Shown: positions 1-9,001, numbered from the stretch's first letter. The stretch is DNA of 64,000 nt from JAKFEE01 sp036675815 (GCA_036675815.1 JAKFEE010000050.1:33700-97699), one strand, 5' to 3'. The notes: a model not told the origin generated them from the sequence alone. Made by a program: numbers and translations.

Positions 1-84
1 GCCATTGCGCCCGAGACGCGGGCCTCGGCCCTGGCCGGCAGCAAGACCCTGGCGCGGCTGCGCCGCCTCGTCGTGCGCCAATAG
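1..84 (+). CDS. C-terminal 27 codons of an unidentified protein (cut by window start)
   Basis: Frame 1 is open from the first base to a TAG at 82-84. The visible tail is basic and alanine/leucine-rich and ends in LRRLVVRQ. No family can be named from so short a piece. It converges on the protease gene on the other strand, and its stop codon lies inside the first copy of a 26-bp tandem repeat. Coding status is inferred only from the open frame. Confidence 0.35.
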   Translation, partial: AIAPETRASALAGSKTLARLRRLVVRQ

Positions 85-154
85 GCGTCGGCACTCGATC
101 ACGCCAATGGGCGTCGGCGCTCGATCACGCCAATGGGCGTCAGCGCTCGATCAC
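77..154. repeat. 26-bp tandem repeat, three copies
   Basis: Three exactly 26-bp units at 77-102, 103-128 and 129-154 share the core GCGTCGGCGCTCGATCAC, with one or two mismatches each. The third unit encodes the last residues (VIER-stop) of the minus-strand protease, and the first contains the TAG stop of the plus-strand gene. The array therefore looks like an expansion of the 3' end of the protease gene into the convergent intergenic gap. Confidence 0.9.
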
Positions 155-1570
155 GAAGGTGACGGCCTCGCCATCGCGGCGCAGAGTTACGCGCCATTCC
201 GGCGCTGACCGGCCGGCCAGCCTTTCGAGATCATCGACCCGGGCGATGGCGCGGCCATTGACCTCGATCACCATGTCGCCCGGACGGAAATTCAGGCGAT
301 GGGCGACGCTGCCACGGTGGATGCCGACGACCATGACGCCGGGCTGCATCGCCTCGATGCCCAACTCCTCGGCCAGCGCCGGATTCAGATTGGCGACGAT
401 GAGGCCGGCGAAGGGGCTGCTGCGGCCGCCGATTTCAGTCTGGTCGCGCGGCGGCATCTCGGGCGGGGCGATCAGCGACACCTCGACATGCCGGTCGCTG
501 CCCTGGCGCATCACCGTCAGTTCGGCCTCCTCCCCCACCGGCATGGTCGCCAGGCGGAAGCGCAGGCCGGCATCGTCCTCGACGTGATGGCCGTTCACCG
601 CGGTGATGACGTCACCGACGCGCAGGCCGGCCTGTTCCGCAGGGCCATCGGGATAGAGGCCGTTGACCAAGACGCCCATCGGCCGTGGCAGCTTCAGCGC
701 CGTCGCCATGTCGGGCGCAACCGGCTGCACCGAAACGCCCAGCCACGGCCGCACGATCTTGCCGTTCTGGGTGAGGCCGGTCAGCACCGCCCGCACCATG
801 TTGGTGGGAATGGCGAAACCGATGCCGTTCGAGCCGCCGCCGCGTGAATAGATCGCGGTGTTGATGCCGACCAGGCGGCCGCCCATGTCGACCAGGGCAC
901 CACCGGAGTTGCCGGGGTTGATGGCGGCGTCGGTCTGAATGAACGACTGGAAATCGGTGACGCCGACATTGGTGCGCGCCAGCGCCGAGATGATGCCGCT
1001 GGTCACCGTCTGGCCGACACCGAACGGATTGCCGATGGCCAGCACCAGATCGCCGACCTCGAGCCGGTCCGAATCGCCGATCGGCAACGCCGGCAGCGCC
1101 TCGCCGCCGGCATCGATGCGCAGGACGGCCAGATCGGTCCGCTCGTCGCTGCCCACCAACGAGGCCTCGAATTCGCGGCGATCGCTCAACACCACGGTGA
1201 TCTCGTCGGACCCGGCGATCACATGGTGATTGGTCACGATGATGCCCTTGGCATCGACGATCACGCCCGAGCCGAGCGAGCGCTGGATGCGCTCCTGATT
1301 GCCCATGCCCAAGGTGTCGCCGAAGAACCGGCGGAAAAACGGATCGTTGAACAGCGGCGACGTCGGCGCCCGCACCACTTTGCGGGTGTAGATGTTGACC
1401 ACCGCCGGGGCCACCTCCTTGGCCAGCGGCGAGAAGCTCAACTGGATTTCCTGCCGGGATTGCGGCAGCTGCGGCATCGGCTGCGCCGCAACCGGCATGG
1501 CCACGGCGATGATGGCGAACAAGGCGGCAACGTGCTTGGCAAGCATCGGCATCTTCGGGTGGGAATTCAT
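140..1570 (-). CDS. Do/HtrA-family periplasmic serine protease
   Basis: Envelope quality-control protease that degrades misfolded periplasmic proteins. A signal peptide (charged start, hydrophobic AALFAIIAVAM, cleavage near VAAQ) is followed by a trypsin-like domain with His in TNHHV (about residue 116), Asp in RTDLAV (146) and Ser in GNSGG (222). Two PDZ domains follow. At 476 residues it has normal DegQ/DegP length. I chose ATG 1570 (MNSHPKMP) because the 17 codons upstream are unlike a signal sequence; an ATG a few codons further in is possible, and no good Shine-Dalgarno separates them. It is the first of two Do proteases in the window and has no regulator beside it. Confidence 0.93.
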   Translation of the reverse strand: MNSHPKMPMLAKHVAALFAIIAVAMPVAAQPMPQLPQSRQEIQLSFSPLAKEVAPAVVNIYTRKVVRAPTSPLFNDPFFRRFFGDTLGMGNQERIQRSLGSGVIVDAKGIIVTNHHVIAGSDEITVVLSDRREFEASLVGSDERTDLAVLRIDAGGEALPALPIGDSDRLEVGDLVLAIGNPFGVGQTVTSGIISALARTNVGVTDFQSFIQTDAAINPGNSGGALVDMGGRLVGINTAIYSRGGGSNGIGFAIPTNMVRAVLTGLTQNGKIVRPWLGVSVQPVAPDMATALKLPRPMGVLVNGLYPDGPAEQAGLRVGDVITAVNGHHVEDDAGLRFRLATMPVGEEAELTVMRQGSDRHVEVSLIAPPEMPPRDQTEIGGRSSPFAGLIVANLNPALAEELGIEAMQPGVMVVGIHRGSVAHRLNFRPGDMVIEVNGRAIARVDDLERLAGRSAPEWRVTLRRDGEAVTFVIER

Positions 1571-1784
1571 AGGAGGGAGTAATCTAGGGAAATAAGCCGG
1601 CAGCGCAACCCGGAGCGCCACGACCGACCATGAGCGAGGCCCCTTCCGCCATCACCCGGAAGCCCACCGGCCCACGATGCTGCGCATACCTCCTATGCAT
1701 CGCGACGGCGGATGCGGGACGCCAGCGACTTGTTAACCACTCCTGGCGCAGTTTGCCTGCGTCAGCATCCATTGCGAGTAGAAC

Positions 1785-2015
1785 ATGCCAGACCTTCAGG
1801 CCCAGTGGGCGCGACACGACGATTACGTGGACCTGCCCGCCCGGCAATACGTCATATGGTGGCGCGACGCGGACGCCCTCAAGTCGTCGAGCCCGATGCC
1901 GCCCGAGGAGGCCGAGGCGGTCGCGCGCCACCTCAACCAGGCCTATTACCCCATCACCTTCTGGCTAGCGCCCCATTACGAGTGGAATCGCCTGATCGTC
2001 ACCGCCGGCGTCTGA
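1785..2015 (+). CDS. Small hypothetical protein, 76 residues
   Basis: A compact open frame encodes a soluble, acidic, aromatic-rich protein (motifs YVIWWRD, YYPITFW, EWNRLIV). I recognise no domain, signal peptide or membrane segment. No convincing Shine-Dalgarno precedes ATG 1785. It lies in an accessory stretch between a protease and a decayed HigA fragment. The amino-acid composition looks protein-like, so it is probably a real gene, but no function can be assigned. Confidence 0.5.
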   Translation: MPDLQAQWARHDDYVDLPARQYVIWWRDADALKSSSPMPPEEAEAVARHLNQAYYPITFWLAPHYEWNRLIVTAGV

Positions 2016-2064
2016 GCGGTTGGCGACGCTGAAGCACGATGCCGCGCGGGTCGACAGCCCATGG

Positions 2065-2247
2065 TCAGATGGGCTGCCGATAGGCCGGTTTGCCCTTGGC
2101 CTCGTACTTGGCCACCATCGTCAGCAACACGTCGCGCTCGCGCCCTTCCGGGCTGTCCGGGTCATATTCGGCAAGGCGTTCGATCTCGGCTAGCGCCCAT
2201 TGTCGGTCGGCCTCGCATTCGATGCATTCGATCTTGTCCACGCCCAT
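2065..2247 (-). pseudogene. HigA-type antitoxin, N-terminal domain only (HTH missing)
   Basis: The 60-residue product carries the N-terminal signature I know from HigA-like antitoxins (COG5499-type): ALAEIERL followed by PEGRERDVLLTMVAKYEAK. In that family a helix-turn-helix domain follows immediately; here a stop comes ten residues later. A strong GGAGG lies seven bases before ATG 2247, so the start is intact and only the DNA-binding half is lost. No HigB toxin is visible upstream or downstream. I call it a 3'-truncated remnant; a stand-alone small protein is the alternative. Confidence 0.6.
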
Positions 2248-2621
2248 GGCACCCCTCCTCCGCTGCTAGGCTCAACAGCCGAAGGGTGGCGGCGGTTCGG
2301 CCTGCGTCGGTGGAATTGACACAGGTGCTGCGCAGAACCGCCATCACCTTGATTGTCCAGGATTGGCACGAAAGTTGCTGAGGCTACCATGGGCCGGGGC
2401 GGAGCCGGTCCCACAAACCAAACGGGCATGAACTCTACCGGCGGTTCCCTTGGGCGGGGCCGCCGTTCCTTTTTGCGACGCCACGGAGCGTGAGCGAGAA
2501 GGTCCCTTGACCAACCTGAAGCGCGAGGGGGATCGTCTGCAGCGTCGGCGATGGCCAGGCGGTGCTGGCGGCACTGGCGTAGCGCCTTGATCGGATATCA
2601 TGATGCGTGGAGGTGATGGCG
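2248..2621. other. Intergenic, 374 bp, no recognisable gene
   Basis: This gap separates the divergent HigA fragment and the DUF5397-like gene and should hold both promoters. Short frames are open on both strands but none resembles a known family or has a plausible ribosome-binding site. No toxin gene partner for the HigA fragment was found here. Confidence 0.5.
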
Positions 2622-2873
2622 ATGCAACGGGAACAGAGCTTGCCCCAGGGCATCATCGGAACATGGCGGCGGTTCGGGCTAGTCGGCCCGGTGTACATCA
2701 TCGGCAAGGACCGAGACTTGCCGAATGGTGACAGCCTCATGCGAATCCGCGTTATCGAAACCGGCGAAGAGCTTGCATACAAACTAACCAACATACTTAC
2801 GACCCAAAGGAGCGGTGATGTTTGCTATCGCCGTCACTTGCAAGGTGCCCAGCTCGCTAGCTCGATGACCTAG
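2622..2873 (+). pseudogene. DUF5397-like small protein with a 3' frameshift
   Basis: The core IIGTWRRFGLVGPVYII ... MRIRVIETGEELAY matches what I know of the DUF5397 family, small proteins of unknown role. GGAGGT at 2609-2614 sits seven bases before ATG 2622, which decides the start. After TNILT the reading frame runs into a basic tail unlike the family. One frame over, the same DNA reads DPKER-stop (TGA 2816-2818), the ending I expect. A single-base deletion near 2795-2800 would explain this. The ancestral stop would overlap the next ATG as TGATG. The frameshift is inferred from remembered family endings. Confidence 0.55.
2818..2868 (+). pseudogene. 5' stub of a second gene coupled to the DUF5397-like gene
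   Basis: AAAGGAG at 2806-2812 lies five bases before an ATG that opens a 16-codon frame (MFAIAVTCKVPSSLAR). The strong ribosome-binding site and TGATG overlap with the ancestral stop of the upstream gene suggest the start of a co-translated partner whose remainder was lost where the histidine kinase gene now ends on the opposite strand. Function unknown. Confidence 0.3.
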
Positions 2874-4272
2874 CGCTTCCGCCCGCCTGCTCCTTGGGAA
2901 ACCACAACCGCACCACCAATCCCGGATCATTGCCGGCCAATTCCAGACGCGCCCCGTGCAGCCGCGCCACCGCCTGCACAAGGCTGAGGCCGAGGCCGTT
3001 GCCACTGGTCGAGCGGGTGGCGTCCAGGCGCACGAACGGTTCCAATACCCGCTCGCGCGCCTCGGCCGGGATGCCCGGCCCGGTGTCGGCCACGGCCAGA
3101 CAATGGCCATCGTCGACCGTCACCGTGACCGCACCACCCTCGGGGGTGTATTTCACGGCATTGTCGACCAGGTTGGCCAGGGCCTGCGACAGCAGGTGGC
3201 GATCCCCCATCACCTTGCCGGCGTGCGAGGCGGGAGCGAGGCGCAGCCGCACCCCCTTCTCCTCGGCCAGCGGCTCGTACAGCTCGACCAGGTCGCGCGC
3301 CAACGGCAACAACTCCAGCGGGGCCAGGCGGTTGGCGCGGTCGCCGGCCTCGGCCTGGGCGATGGTCAGCAGTGCATTGAAGGTGGCGAGCAGGCGATCG
3401 GCATCGGCCATGGTCTCCTCGAGCGCCCGTCGATAGTCGTCGGCATCGGCCTCGCCCAGCAAGGCGACGTCGATGCGGCTGCGTAGGCGCTGCAGCGGGG
3501 TGCGCAGGTCGTGGGCGACGTTGTCGGTGACCGTGCGCATGCTTTCCAGCAGCCGCTCGATCTGATCGAGGGCGGCGTTGATGCCCTGGGCAAGCTGGTC
3601 GAACTCGTCGCCGCTGCCGCGATTGGGCACGCGCCGGCCGATATCGCCGCCCATGATTCCCCGCATGGTGCGGGTGATCGCCTCGACCCGATCCAGCAGC
3701 ATGCGGCTGGTCAGGACGCCGCCGATCAGGCCCAGCAGCACCGTCAGCGCCATGCCAAAGCCGATGGCTTGGCGCAACGCCGATTTCACCTGATCGGCAT
3801 CGCGCAGGCTGCGGCCCACCAGCAGATTATAATCCCCCGGCAGGCGAAACACCCGGCCGGTGGCATCGAACAAACCGACGCCGGCCGGCGTCTGCGTCTG
3901 CACGGTGAAGGACAGCCAGCCCTGGGCATCGGCGGTGGCCTCCGGCCATCCCACCAGATTGCCGGTGATCGGCCGGTACAGGGAATCGGTCAGCAGGTAG
4001 AGACTCTTGCGATCGCGGTCGAGGGCGCTGCGTTCGCTGATCACCTGGAGCAGGCCGCCAACCCCCTGCTGGCGATAGCGATCGGCGAGTCCGGTGATCT
4101 CGGTGTTGATGGTTTCGCGGATCTGCTTGTCGATGAAGGTCGTGCTGGTCCAGTAGACGGCGCCGAGCAGCAGCAGCGCGGTGGCGGAGAAGAAGGCGAG
4201 ATAGGTCACCGCCAGCCGGAAAGCGGTGCTGCGCAGCAGCCTAGCGTGATCCGCCAAGGCGATACCCCGCAC
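2857..4272 (-). CDS. Sensor histidine kinase (HAMP, HisKA, HATPase)
   Basis: Inner-membrane sensor of a two-component system. The 471 residues show two membrane segments (about 17-40 and 170-190) enclosing a periplasmic sensor region, then HAMP, a dimerisation/phosphoacceptor H-box with His 254 in NVAHDLRTPL, and an ATPase domain with N-box LANLVDNAVKYTP, G1 box DTGPGIP and G2 box GNGLGLSLV. The start overlaps the end of the response regulator by 32 bp, so the two are co-transcribed. Position beside a Do protease suggests envelope-stress sensing (Cpx-like), but the ligand is unknown. Confidence 0.93.
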   Translation of the reverse strand: MRGIALADHARLLRSTAFRLAVTYLAFFSATALLLLGAVYWTSTTFIDKQIRETINTEITGLADRYRQQGVGGLLQVISERSALDRDRKSLYLLTDSLYRPITGNLVGWPEATADAQGWLSFTVQTQTPAGVGLFDATGRVFRLPGDYNLLVGRSLRDADQVKSALRQAIGFGMALTVLLGLIGGVLTSRMLLDRVEAITRTMRGIMGGDIGRRVPNRGSGDEFDQLAQGINAALDQIERLLESMRTVTDNVAHDLRTPLQRLRSRIDVALLGEADADDYRRALEETMADADRLLATFNALLTIAQAEAGDRANRLAPLELLPLARDLVELYEPLAEEKGVRLRLAPASHAGKVMGDRHLLSQALANLVDNAVKYTPEGGAVTVTVDDGHCLAVADTGPGIPAEARERVLEPFVRLDATRSTSGNGLGLSLVQAVARLHGARLELAGNDPGLVVRLWFPKEQAGGSARSSS

Positions 4273-4921
4273 CGCGCACCGTGTGGATCAAAGGCTCGTC
4301 ATGACCCTTGTCGATCTTCTGGCGCAAGCGGCTGATATGGACGTCGATGAGATTGGTTTGCGGGTCGAAGTGGTAGTCCCACACATTCTCCAGCAGCATC
4401 GTCCGCGTCACCACCTGGCCGGCGTGCCGCATCAGGTATTCCAGCAACGAGAACTCGCGCGGCTGCAGGTCGATGTCGACCTCGGCGCGCCAGACCTTGC
4501 GCGCCAGCAGGTCCATCTCGAGGTCGGCGACCTGCAGGCGCGTTTCGGCCTGGCTGGAGCGGGTGCCGCGGCGCGCCAGGGCGTCGAGGCGTGCCAGCAA
4601 CTCGGCGAAGGCGAACGGCTTGACCAGGTAGTCGTCGCCGCCGGCGCGCAGGCCCTTGACCCGGTCGTCGACCTTGCCGAGGGCGCTCAGCACCAGCACC
4701 GGGGTATGGTTGCCGGCGCCGCGGATGGTCTGGATGATGGTCAGGCCGTCGATGCCGGGCAGCATGCGGTCGATGATCATCGCGTCATAGCTTTCGGCGG
4801 CGGCGAGGAACAGCCCTTCCTTGCCGTTGGCGGAGTGATCGACGACATGGCCGGTCTCGCGCAGGCCCTTGGCGACGTAGGCCGCCGCTTCGGCATCATC
4901 TTCGATCAACAGGATTCGCAT
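4241..4921 (-). CDS. OmpR-family response regulator
   Basis: DNA-binding partner of the overlapping kinase. The receiver domain has the acidic pair in LLIEDD, the phosphoacceptor Asp in MIIDRMLPG (about residue 51) and the conserved Lys in YLVKPF. The C-terminal winged helix contains the typical PREFSLLEYLMRHAGQVVTR and a C-terminal VRGAGYRL. I start at ATG 4921; the GTG codon just before it (4924) is also possible. The 103-bp gap to the upstream protease gene on the same strand is compatible with one transcription unit. Confidence 0.93.
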   Translation of the reverse strand: MRILLIEDDAEAAAYVAKGLRETGHVVDHSANGKEGLFLAAAESYDAMIIDRMLPGIDGLTIIQTIRGAGNHTPVLVLSALGKVDDRVKGLRAGGDDYLVKPFAFAELLARLDALARRGTRSSQAETRLQVADLEMDLLARKVWRAEVDIDLQPREFSLLEYLMRHAGQVVTRTMLLENVWDYHFDPQTNLIDVHISRLRQKIDKGHDEPLIHTVRGAGYRLGGSR

Positions 4922-5024
4922 CACTCGGCTTCGTGTGCGTCGAATAGGCGAAGGGGCCTACCCGTCTGCGCGCCAGACTAAGGCAGGCCCTGGCCAAAGA
5001 AAAGGCCTTCCCCCTCTCCCGCCG

Positions 5025-6527
5025 TCACGCCGGCAGTTCGAGGGCGACGAACCGCTGGCTGCCGTCACGATTGACGAGGACGACCACCGATTTCCTGTTG
5101 TCTTTCTTGGCCTGCTCCAACGCACTGGTGACCTCGGCCGGTCCGGCGACCGCCTTCTGATTGATCGAGAGGATCACATCGCCGCTGCGGATGCCCTTGC
5201 GCGCCGCCTCGCTCCCTGGCTCCACCTCATGAACGACGACACCGTCGACACCTTCGGCCACCTTCAATTGGCCGCGCAGGTCGGGGGTCAGCCGGCTCAG
5301 CACCATACCGAGTTCGCCCTTTTTCTCGGCCGGCGGTTCGGCCGCGGCGACCTGCGGTTCATCCGGCATCTTGCCGATGGTGACCTCCAGCGTCTGGCGA
5401 TTGCCCTGGCGCAGCACGGTGACCGGCACGCTCTTGCCCGCCGGCAGCGCCGCCACCACGCGCGGCAGCGTATGCGCCTCCTCGATCGGCTGCTCGGCGA
5501 AGGACACGATGATGTCGCCTTGTTGGAAGCCGGCCGCCTTGGCCGGGCCGTCGGGAAGGACGTCGGCGATCAAAGCCCCTTTTTCCGTGGGCAGATCCAA
5601 GGCCGACGCGATCTCCGGCGTCACGTCCTGGATCTGGACGCCCAGCCAGCCGCGGTCGACACGGCCCTTCTCGCGCAACTCGGAAACCACCATCTTGACC
5701 ATGTTCGAGGGGATGGCGAAGCCGATGCCGATCGAACCGCCCGATGGCGAGTAGATGGCGGTGTTCACCCCCACCACCTCGCCGGCGAGATTGAACGTCG
5801 GGCCACCCGAGTTGCCGCGGTTGATGGCGGCGTCGATCTGCATGAAGTCGTCATAGGGGCCGGCATTGATGTTGCGGCCGTGCGCCGAGACGATGCCGGC
5901 GGTGACGGTGCCGCCCAAGCCGAACGGGTTGCCGACCGCGACCACCCAGTCGCCGACCCGGGTCTTTTCCGAATCTCCGAAGCTGACGAAGGGCAACGGC
6001 TTTTTCGGTTCGACCTTGAGCAGGGCGATGTCGGTCTTGTCGTCACGGCCCTTGATCGTGGCCTCCAGTTGCGAGCCGTCCTGGAGCGTCACCGAAATCT
6101 CTTCGGCCTCGCCGATGACGTGGTTGTTGGTCACCACCCAGCCGGACGGATCAATGACGAAGCCCGAGCCGAGCGCATGGGCCTCGCCCGGCGGCGGCGT
6201 CTGCTCCTCGGGCTCGGCGCCCGGCGGCTGCTCACCAAAAAAACGTTTGAAGAACTCTTCGGGAAAGCCCGGCGGCAAGCCGGGAATGCTGGGTCCCTCG
6301 CGCCGCTCGACCTTCTGGGTCGTCGAAACGTTGACCACCGCCGGCTTCACCCGCTCGACGAGATCGGCGAAGCTGAACGGTGCCTGCTGGGACGGCGCGG
6401 CCTGCGGCGGCTGCACCGGCGGTGCGGTCTCGGCCACCGCCTCGGCCCCGAGCAGGGCGCCCCCCAGGAACACCGACGTGACCGCGCCGATGATGCGGCG
6501 GCGGGTTGAAAAGCTGTCGTGCAACAT
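5025..6527 (-). CDS. degP: DegP/Do-family serine protease
   Basis: Periplasmic protease/chaperone of 500 residues. A twin-arginine-like RRR followed by a hydrophobic stretch (IIGAVTSVFLGGALL) forms the export signal. The trypsin fold carries His 136 (NNHV), Asp 166 (TDIAL) and Ser 240 (GNSGGP), followed by two PDZ domains ending SQRFVALELPA. ATG 6527 is chosen because it directly precedes the export signal and has GGAAA eight bases upstream; longer frames add an implausible N terminus. The gene precedes a response regulator and kinase on the same strand, which suggests that the system controls or is informed by envelope proteolysis. Confidence 0.95.
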   Translation of the reverse strand: MLHDSFSTRRRIIGAVTSVFLGGALLGAEAVAETAPPVQPPQAAPSQQAPFSFADLVERVKPAVVNVSTTQKVERREGPSIPGLPPGFPEEFFKRFFGEQPPGAEPEEQTPPPGEAHALGSGFVIDPSGWVVTNNHVIGEAEEISVTLQDGSQLEATIKGRDDKTDIALLKVEPKKPLPFVSFGDSEKTRVGDWVVAVGNPFGLGGTVTAGIVSAHGRNINAGPYDDFMQIDAAINRGNSGGPTFNLAGEVVGVNTAIYSPSGGSIGIGFAIPSNMVKMVVSELREKGRVDRGWLGVQIQDVTPEIASALDLPTEKGALIADVLPDGPAKAAGFQQGDIIVSFAEQPIEEAHTLPRVVAALPAGKSVPVTVLRQGNRQTLEVTIGKMPDEPQVAAAEPPAEKKGELGMVLSRLTPDLRGQLKVAEGVDGVVVHEVEPGSEAARKGIRSGDVILSINQKAVAGPAEVTSALEQAKKDNRKSVVVLVNRDGSQRFVALELPA

Positions 6528-6758
6528 CGTTCGTATTTCCTTTGGTCCAGGCACCGACGCGGCATGGCGATGCGTTGCTAAAGGAATGGGCATGCTGAAT
6601 GAATGTTGCATGGAGGACACGTGAAAATTCCGTAAGCCGGCCAACCCTATACCTTCGTCAAGAACCATCGCGGCGAATTGCGGCAGGCCGTGCAGAACCC
6701 TAGCCTAGCCAGCAACGAGTCCTGGCGGGTCCAGGCACATGCGATGGGAGACCTCCAC

Positions 6759-7772
6759 ATGAAGCTCCTGATGATTGGCGCGGCGGCACTCACCTTGATC
6801 TCCGGCACCGTCAAGGCTGGCCCCACCTTGGACGCCGTCAAGCAGCGTGGCCAGTTGATCTGTGGCGTGCACACCGGCCTCGCCGGCTTCGGCGCCCCCG
6901 ACGCGAGGGGCAACTGGACCGGGCTCGACGTCGACATGTGCCGCGCCGTCGCCGCGGCGGTGCTCGGCGACGCCACCAAGGTCAAGTTCGTGCCGCTGTC
7001 GACGCAGCAGCGCTTGGCCGCCTTGCAGGCCGGCGAGATCGACATGCTGGCGCGCAACACCACCCGCACGCTGCAGCGCGAGACGGCCAGTGGCCTCGAT
7101 TTTCCCGCCGTCAATTACTACGACGGCCAGGGCTTCATGGTGCCGGCCAATCTCGGCGTGACCCACGCGAAGGACCTGAACGGCGCCACCGTCTGCGTGC
7201 TGCCCGGCACCACCACCGAGCAGAACGTCTCGGACTATTTTCGCGCCAACGACATCGAATATCGACCGGTGGTGATCGAGAAGAACGAAGAATTGGTATC
7301 GGCCTATCTGTCGGGCCGCTGCGACGCCATCACCTCGGATGCATCGCAGCTTGCGGCCATTCGCGCCAACCAAACGCCAAACCCGGCCGAACACACGATC
7401 CTGCCTGAGCTGATCTCGAAGGAACCGCTGGCCGTGGGCGTGCGCCACGGCGACGACCAATGGGCCGACATCGTCGGCTGGACCGTCTTCGCCCTGATCG
7501 AGGCCGAGGAGCGTGGCATCGGTGCCCAGAACGTCGATCAGCACCTGAGCAGCCCCGATCCCACCGTGCAACGCCTGCTGGGCGTGTCCGGCGACATGGG
7601 CCAGGCGCTGGGCCTCGACAACAAATGGGCCTACAATGCCATCAAGGCGGTCGGCAACTACGGCGAATCCTTCGAGCGCAACGTCGGCAAAGGCTCGAAG
7701 CTCAAGCTCGAGCGCGGGCTGAACGCGCTGTGGAGCAAGGGCGGCCTGATGTACGCCCCGCCGATCCGCTGA
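6759..7772 (+). CDS. aapJ: General L-amino-acid ABC transporter, periplasmic binding protein
   Basis: Binds a broad range of L-amino acids in the periplasm for the AapQMP importer. The 337-residue product has a signal peptide (MKLLMIGAAALTLISGTVKA), then the family-typical GQLICGVHTGLAGF near the mature N terminus and DVDMCRAVAAAVLG. ATG 6759 is preceded by GGGAG at suitable spacing, so the in-frame TTG 81 bases upstream is rejected. It opens a four-gene cluster in the order J-Q-M-P. The divergent degP promoter lies in the same 230-bp gap. Confidence 0.95.
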   Translation: MKLLMIGAAALTLISGTVKAGPTLDAVKQRGQLICGVHTGLAGFGAPDARGNWTGLDVDMCRAVAAAVLGDATKVKFVPLSTQQRLAALQAGEIDMLARNTTRTLQRETASGLDFPAVNYYDGQGFMVPANLGVTHAKDLNGATVCVLPGTTTEQNVSDYFRANDIEYRPVVIEKNEELVSAYLSGRCDAITSDASQLAAIRANQTPNPAEHTILPELISKEPLAVGVRHGDDQWADIVGWTVFALIEAEERGIGAQNVDQHLSSPDPTVQRLLGVSGDMGQALGLDNKWAYNAIKAVGNYGESFERNVGKGSKLKLERGLNALWSKGGLMYAPPIR

Positions 7773-7775
7773 GGA

Positions 7776-7838
7776 ATGCGGACGTGAACGTCCGCGCTCC
7801 ATTCCTTCGCCCGGAGCGCGGACCTCCAGGTCCGCCCC
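7776..7838. repeat. Paired palindromic repeat (family A) inside the aap operon
   Basis: Two adjacent palindromes, GCGGACGTGAACGTCCGC and GCGGACCTCCAGGTCCGC, separated by about 20 bp, lie between aapJ and aapQ. In mRNA they would form stable hairpins. Such a position often protects or terminates part of the transcript so that the binding protein is made in excess over the membrane genes; that role is inferred. Confidence 0.8.
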
Positions 7839-7851
7839 TGGGTGACGTGCC

Positions 7852-9000
7852 ATGCTGAACGACCTGCGCGTCCGGGCGGTGCTGTGGCAGATCCTGGTGA
7901 TCGGCGCCGTGCTGCTGGCGGCGTGGTATCTGGTCGACAACACGCTGGCCAACCTGCGCGCCCGCAACATCGCCACCGGCGCCGCCTTCCTCGGCCGCGA
8001 GGCCGGTTTCGACATCAGCGAACACCTGCCGGCCTACAGCCCCACCGATACCTACGCCCGGGCGCTGATGGTCGGCTTGGTCAACACCTTGCAGGTCTCG
8101 GTCATCGCCATCGTGCTCGCCACCATCCTCGGCACGGTGGTGGGCATCGCCCGGCTGTCGGGCAATTGGCTGGTGGCGCGCCTTGCCACCGTCTACGTCG
8201 AAGGCGTGCGCAACGTGCCGTTGCTGCTGCAGTTGTTCGTCTGGTACGCCGTCATCACCCAGACCCTGCCGCGGCCGCCTGAGGCGCTCAATCCCCTGCC
8301 CGGCGTCTTTCTCAGCAATCGCGGGCTGCGCCTGCCCACGCCCGTGTGGGAGACGGGGCACAGCCTGGCCCTGCTCGGCCTGGCGGCGGCGGTGGTGACG
8401 GCGTGGTTGTGGGCGCGCCACGCCAGACGGCGGCATGAGGCGACGGGGTCGCGGCCGCCGGTGCTGTGGCCGAGCGTGCTGCTGATCGCCGGGCTGCCGG
8501 TGGTGGGATGGCTGCTCGGCGGGGCGCCGACCGCCATGGACGTGCCCAGCCTGCGCGGCTTCAATTTCGTCGGCGGCACCAGCATCAGCCCGGAATTCGC
8601 CGCCCTGCTCGCCGGCCTCACCGTCTACACCGCCTCGTTCATCGCCGAGATCGTGCGCGGCGGCATCCTCGCCGTGCCCCACGGCCAGACCGAGGCGGCG
8701 CAGGCCCTCGGCTTGTCGCGCGGCCAAATCCTGCGGCTGATCGTGCTGCCGCAGGCACTGCGCGTCATCGTGCCGCCCTTGACCAGCCAATATCTCAATC
8801 TGACCAAGAACTCGTCGCTGGCCATCGCCATCGGCTATCCCGACCTGGTCAGCGTCGCCAACACCACCATCAACCAGACCGGCCAGGCGGTCGAGGGCGT
8901 GGCCATCATCATGGCCGCCTATCTGGCGGTCAGCCTGGGCATCTCGCTGTTCATGAACTGGTACAACGAGCGCATCGCGCTCAAGGGCGGAGGGCGCTGA
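7852..9000 (+). CDS. aapQ: General L-amino-acid ABC transporter, permease Q
   Basis: Inner-membrane permease of 382 residues. Hydrophobic segments run through the protein, with the long periplasmic insertion typical of AapQ/YhdX. The ABC-interacting EAA loop is seen around TEAAQALGLSRGQILRLIVLPQAL in two parts (EAAQALGLSRG, LIVLPQALRVI). The ATG at 7852 follows GTGACGTGCC without a strong Shine-Dalgarno. The stop is one base from aapM's start, indicating translational coupling. Confidence 0.93.
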   Translation: MLNDLRVRAVLWQILVIGAVLLAAWYLVDNTLANLRARNIATGAAFLGREAGFDISEHLPAYSPTDTYARALMVGLVNTLQVSVIAIVLATILGTVVGIARLSGNWLVARLATVYVEGVRNVPLLLQLFVWYAVITQTLPRPPEALNPLPGVFLSNRGLRLPTPVWETGHSLALLGLAAAVVTAWLWARHARRRHEATGSRPPVLWPSVLLIAGLPVVGWLLGGAPTAMDVPSLRGFNFVGGTSISPEFAALLAGLTVYTASFIAEIVRGGILAVPHGQTEAAQALGLSRGQILRLIVLPQALRVIVPPLTSQYLNLTKNSSLAIAIGYPDLVSVANTTINQTGQAVEGVAIIMAAYLAVSLGISLFMNWYNERIALKGGGR

Positions 9001-9001
9001 C

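Noticed and set aside
6600..6650. GTGAAAATTCCGTAAG upstream of degP as a CpxR-like box
   Set aside because: The spacing differs from the GTAAA-N5-GTAAA consensus and one such match in 230 bp is weak; the regulator here is not shown to be CpxR.
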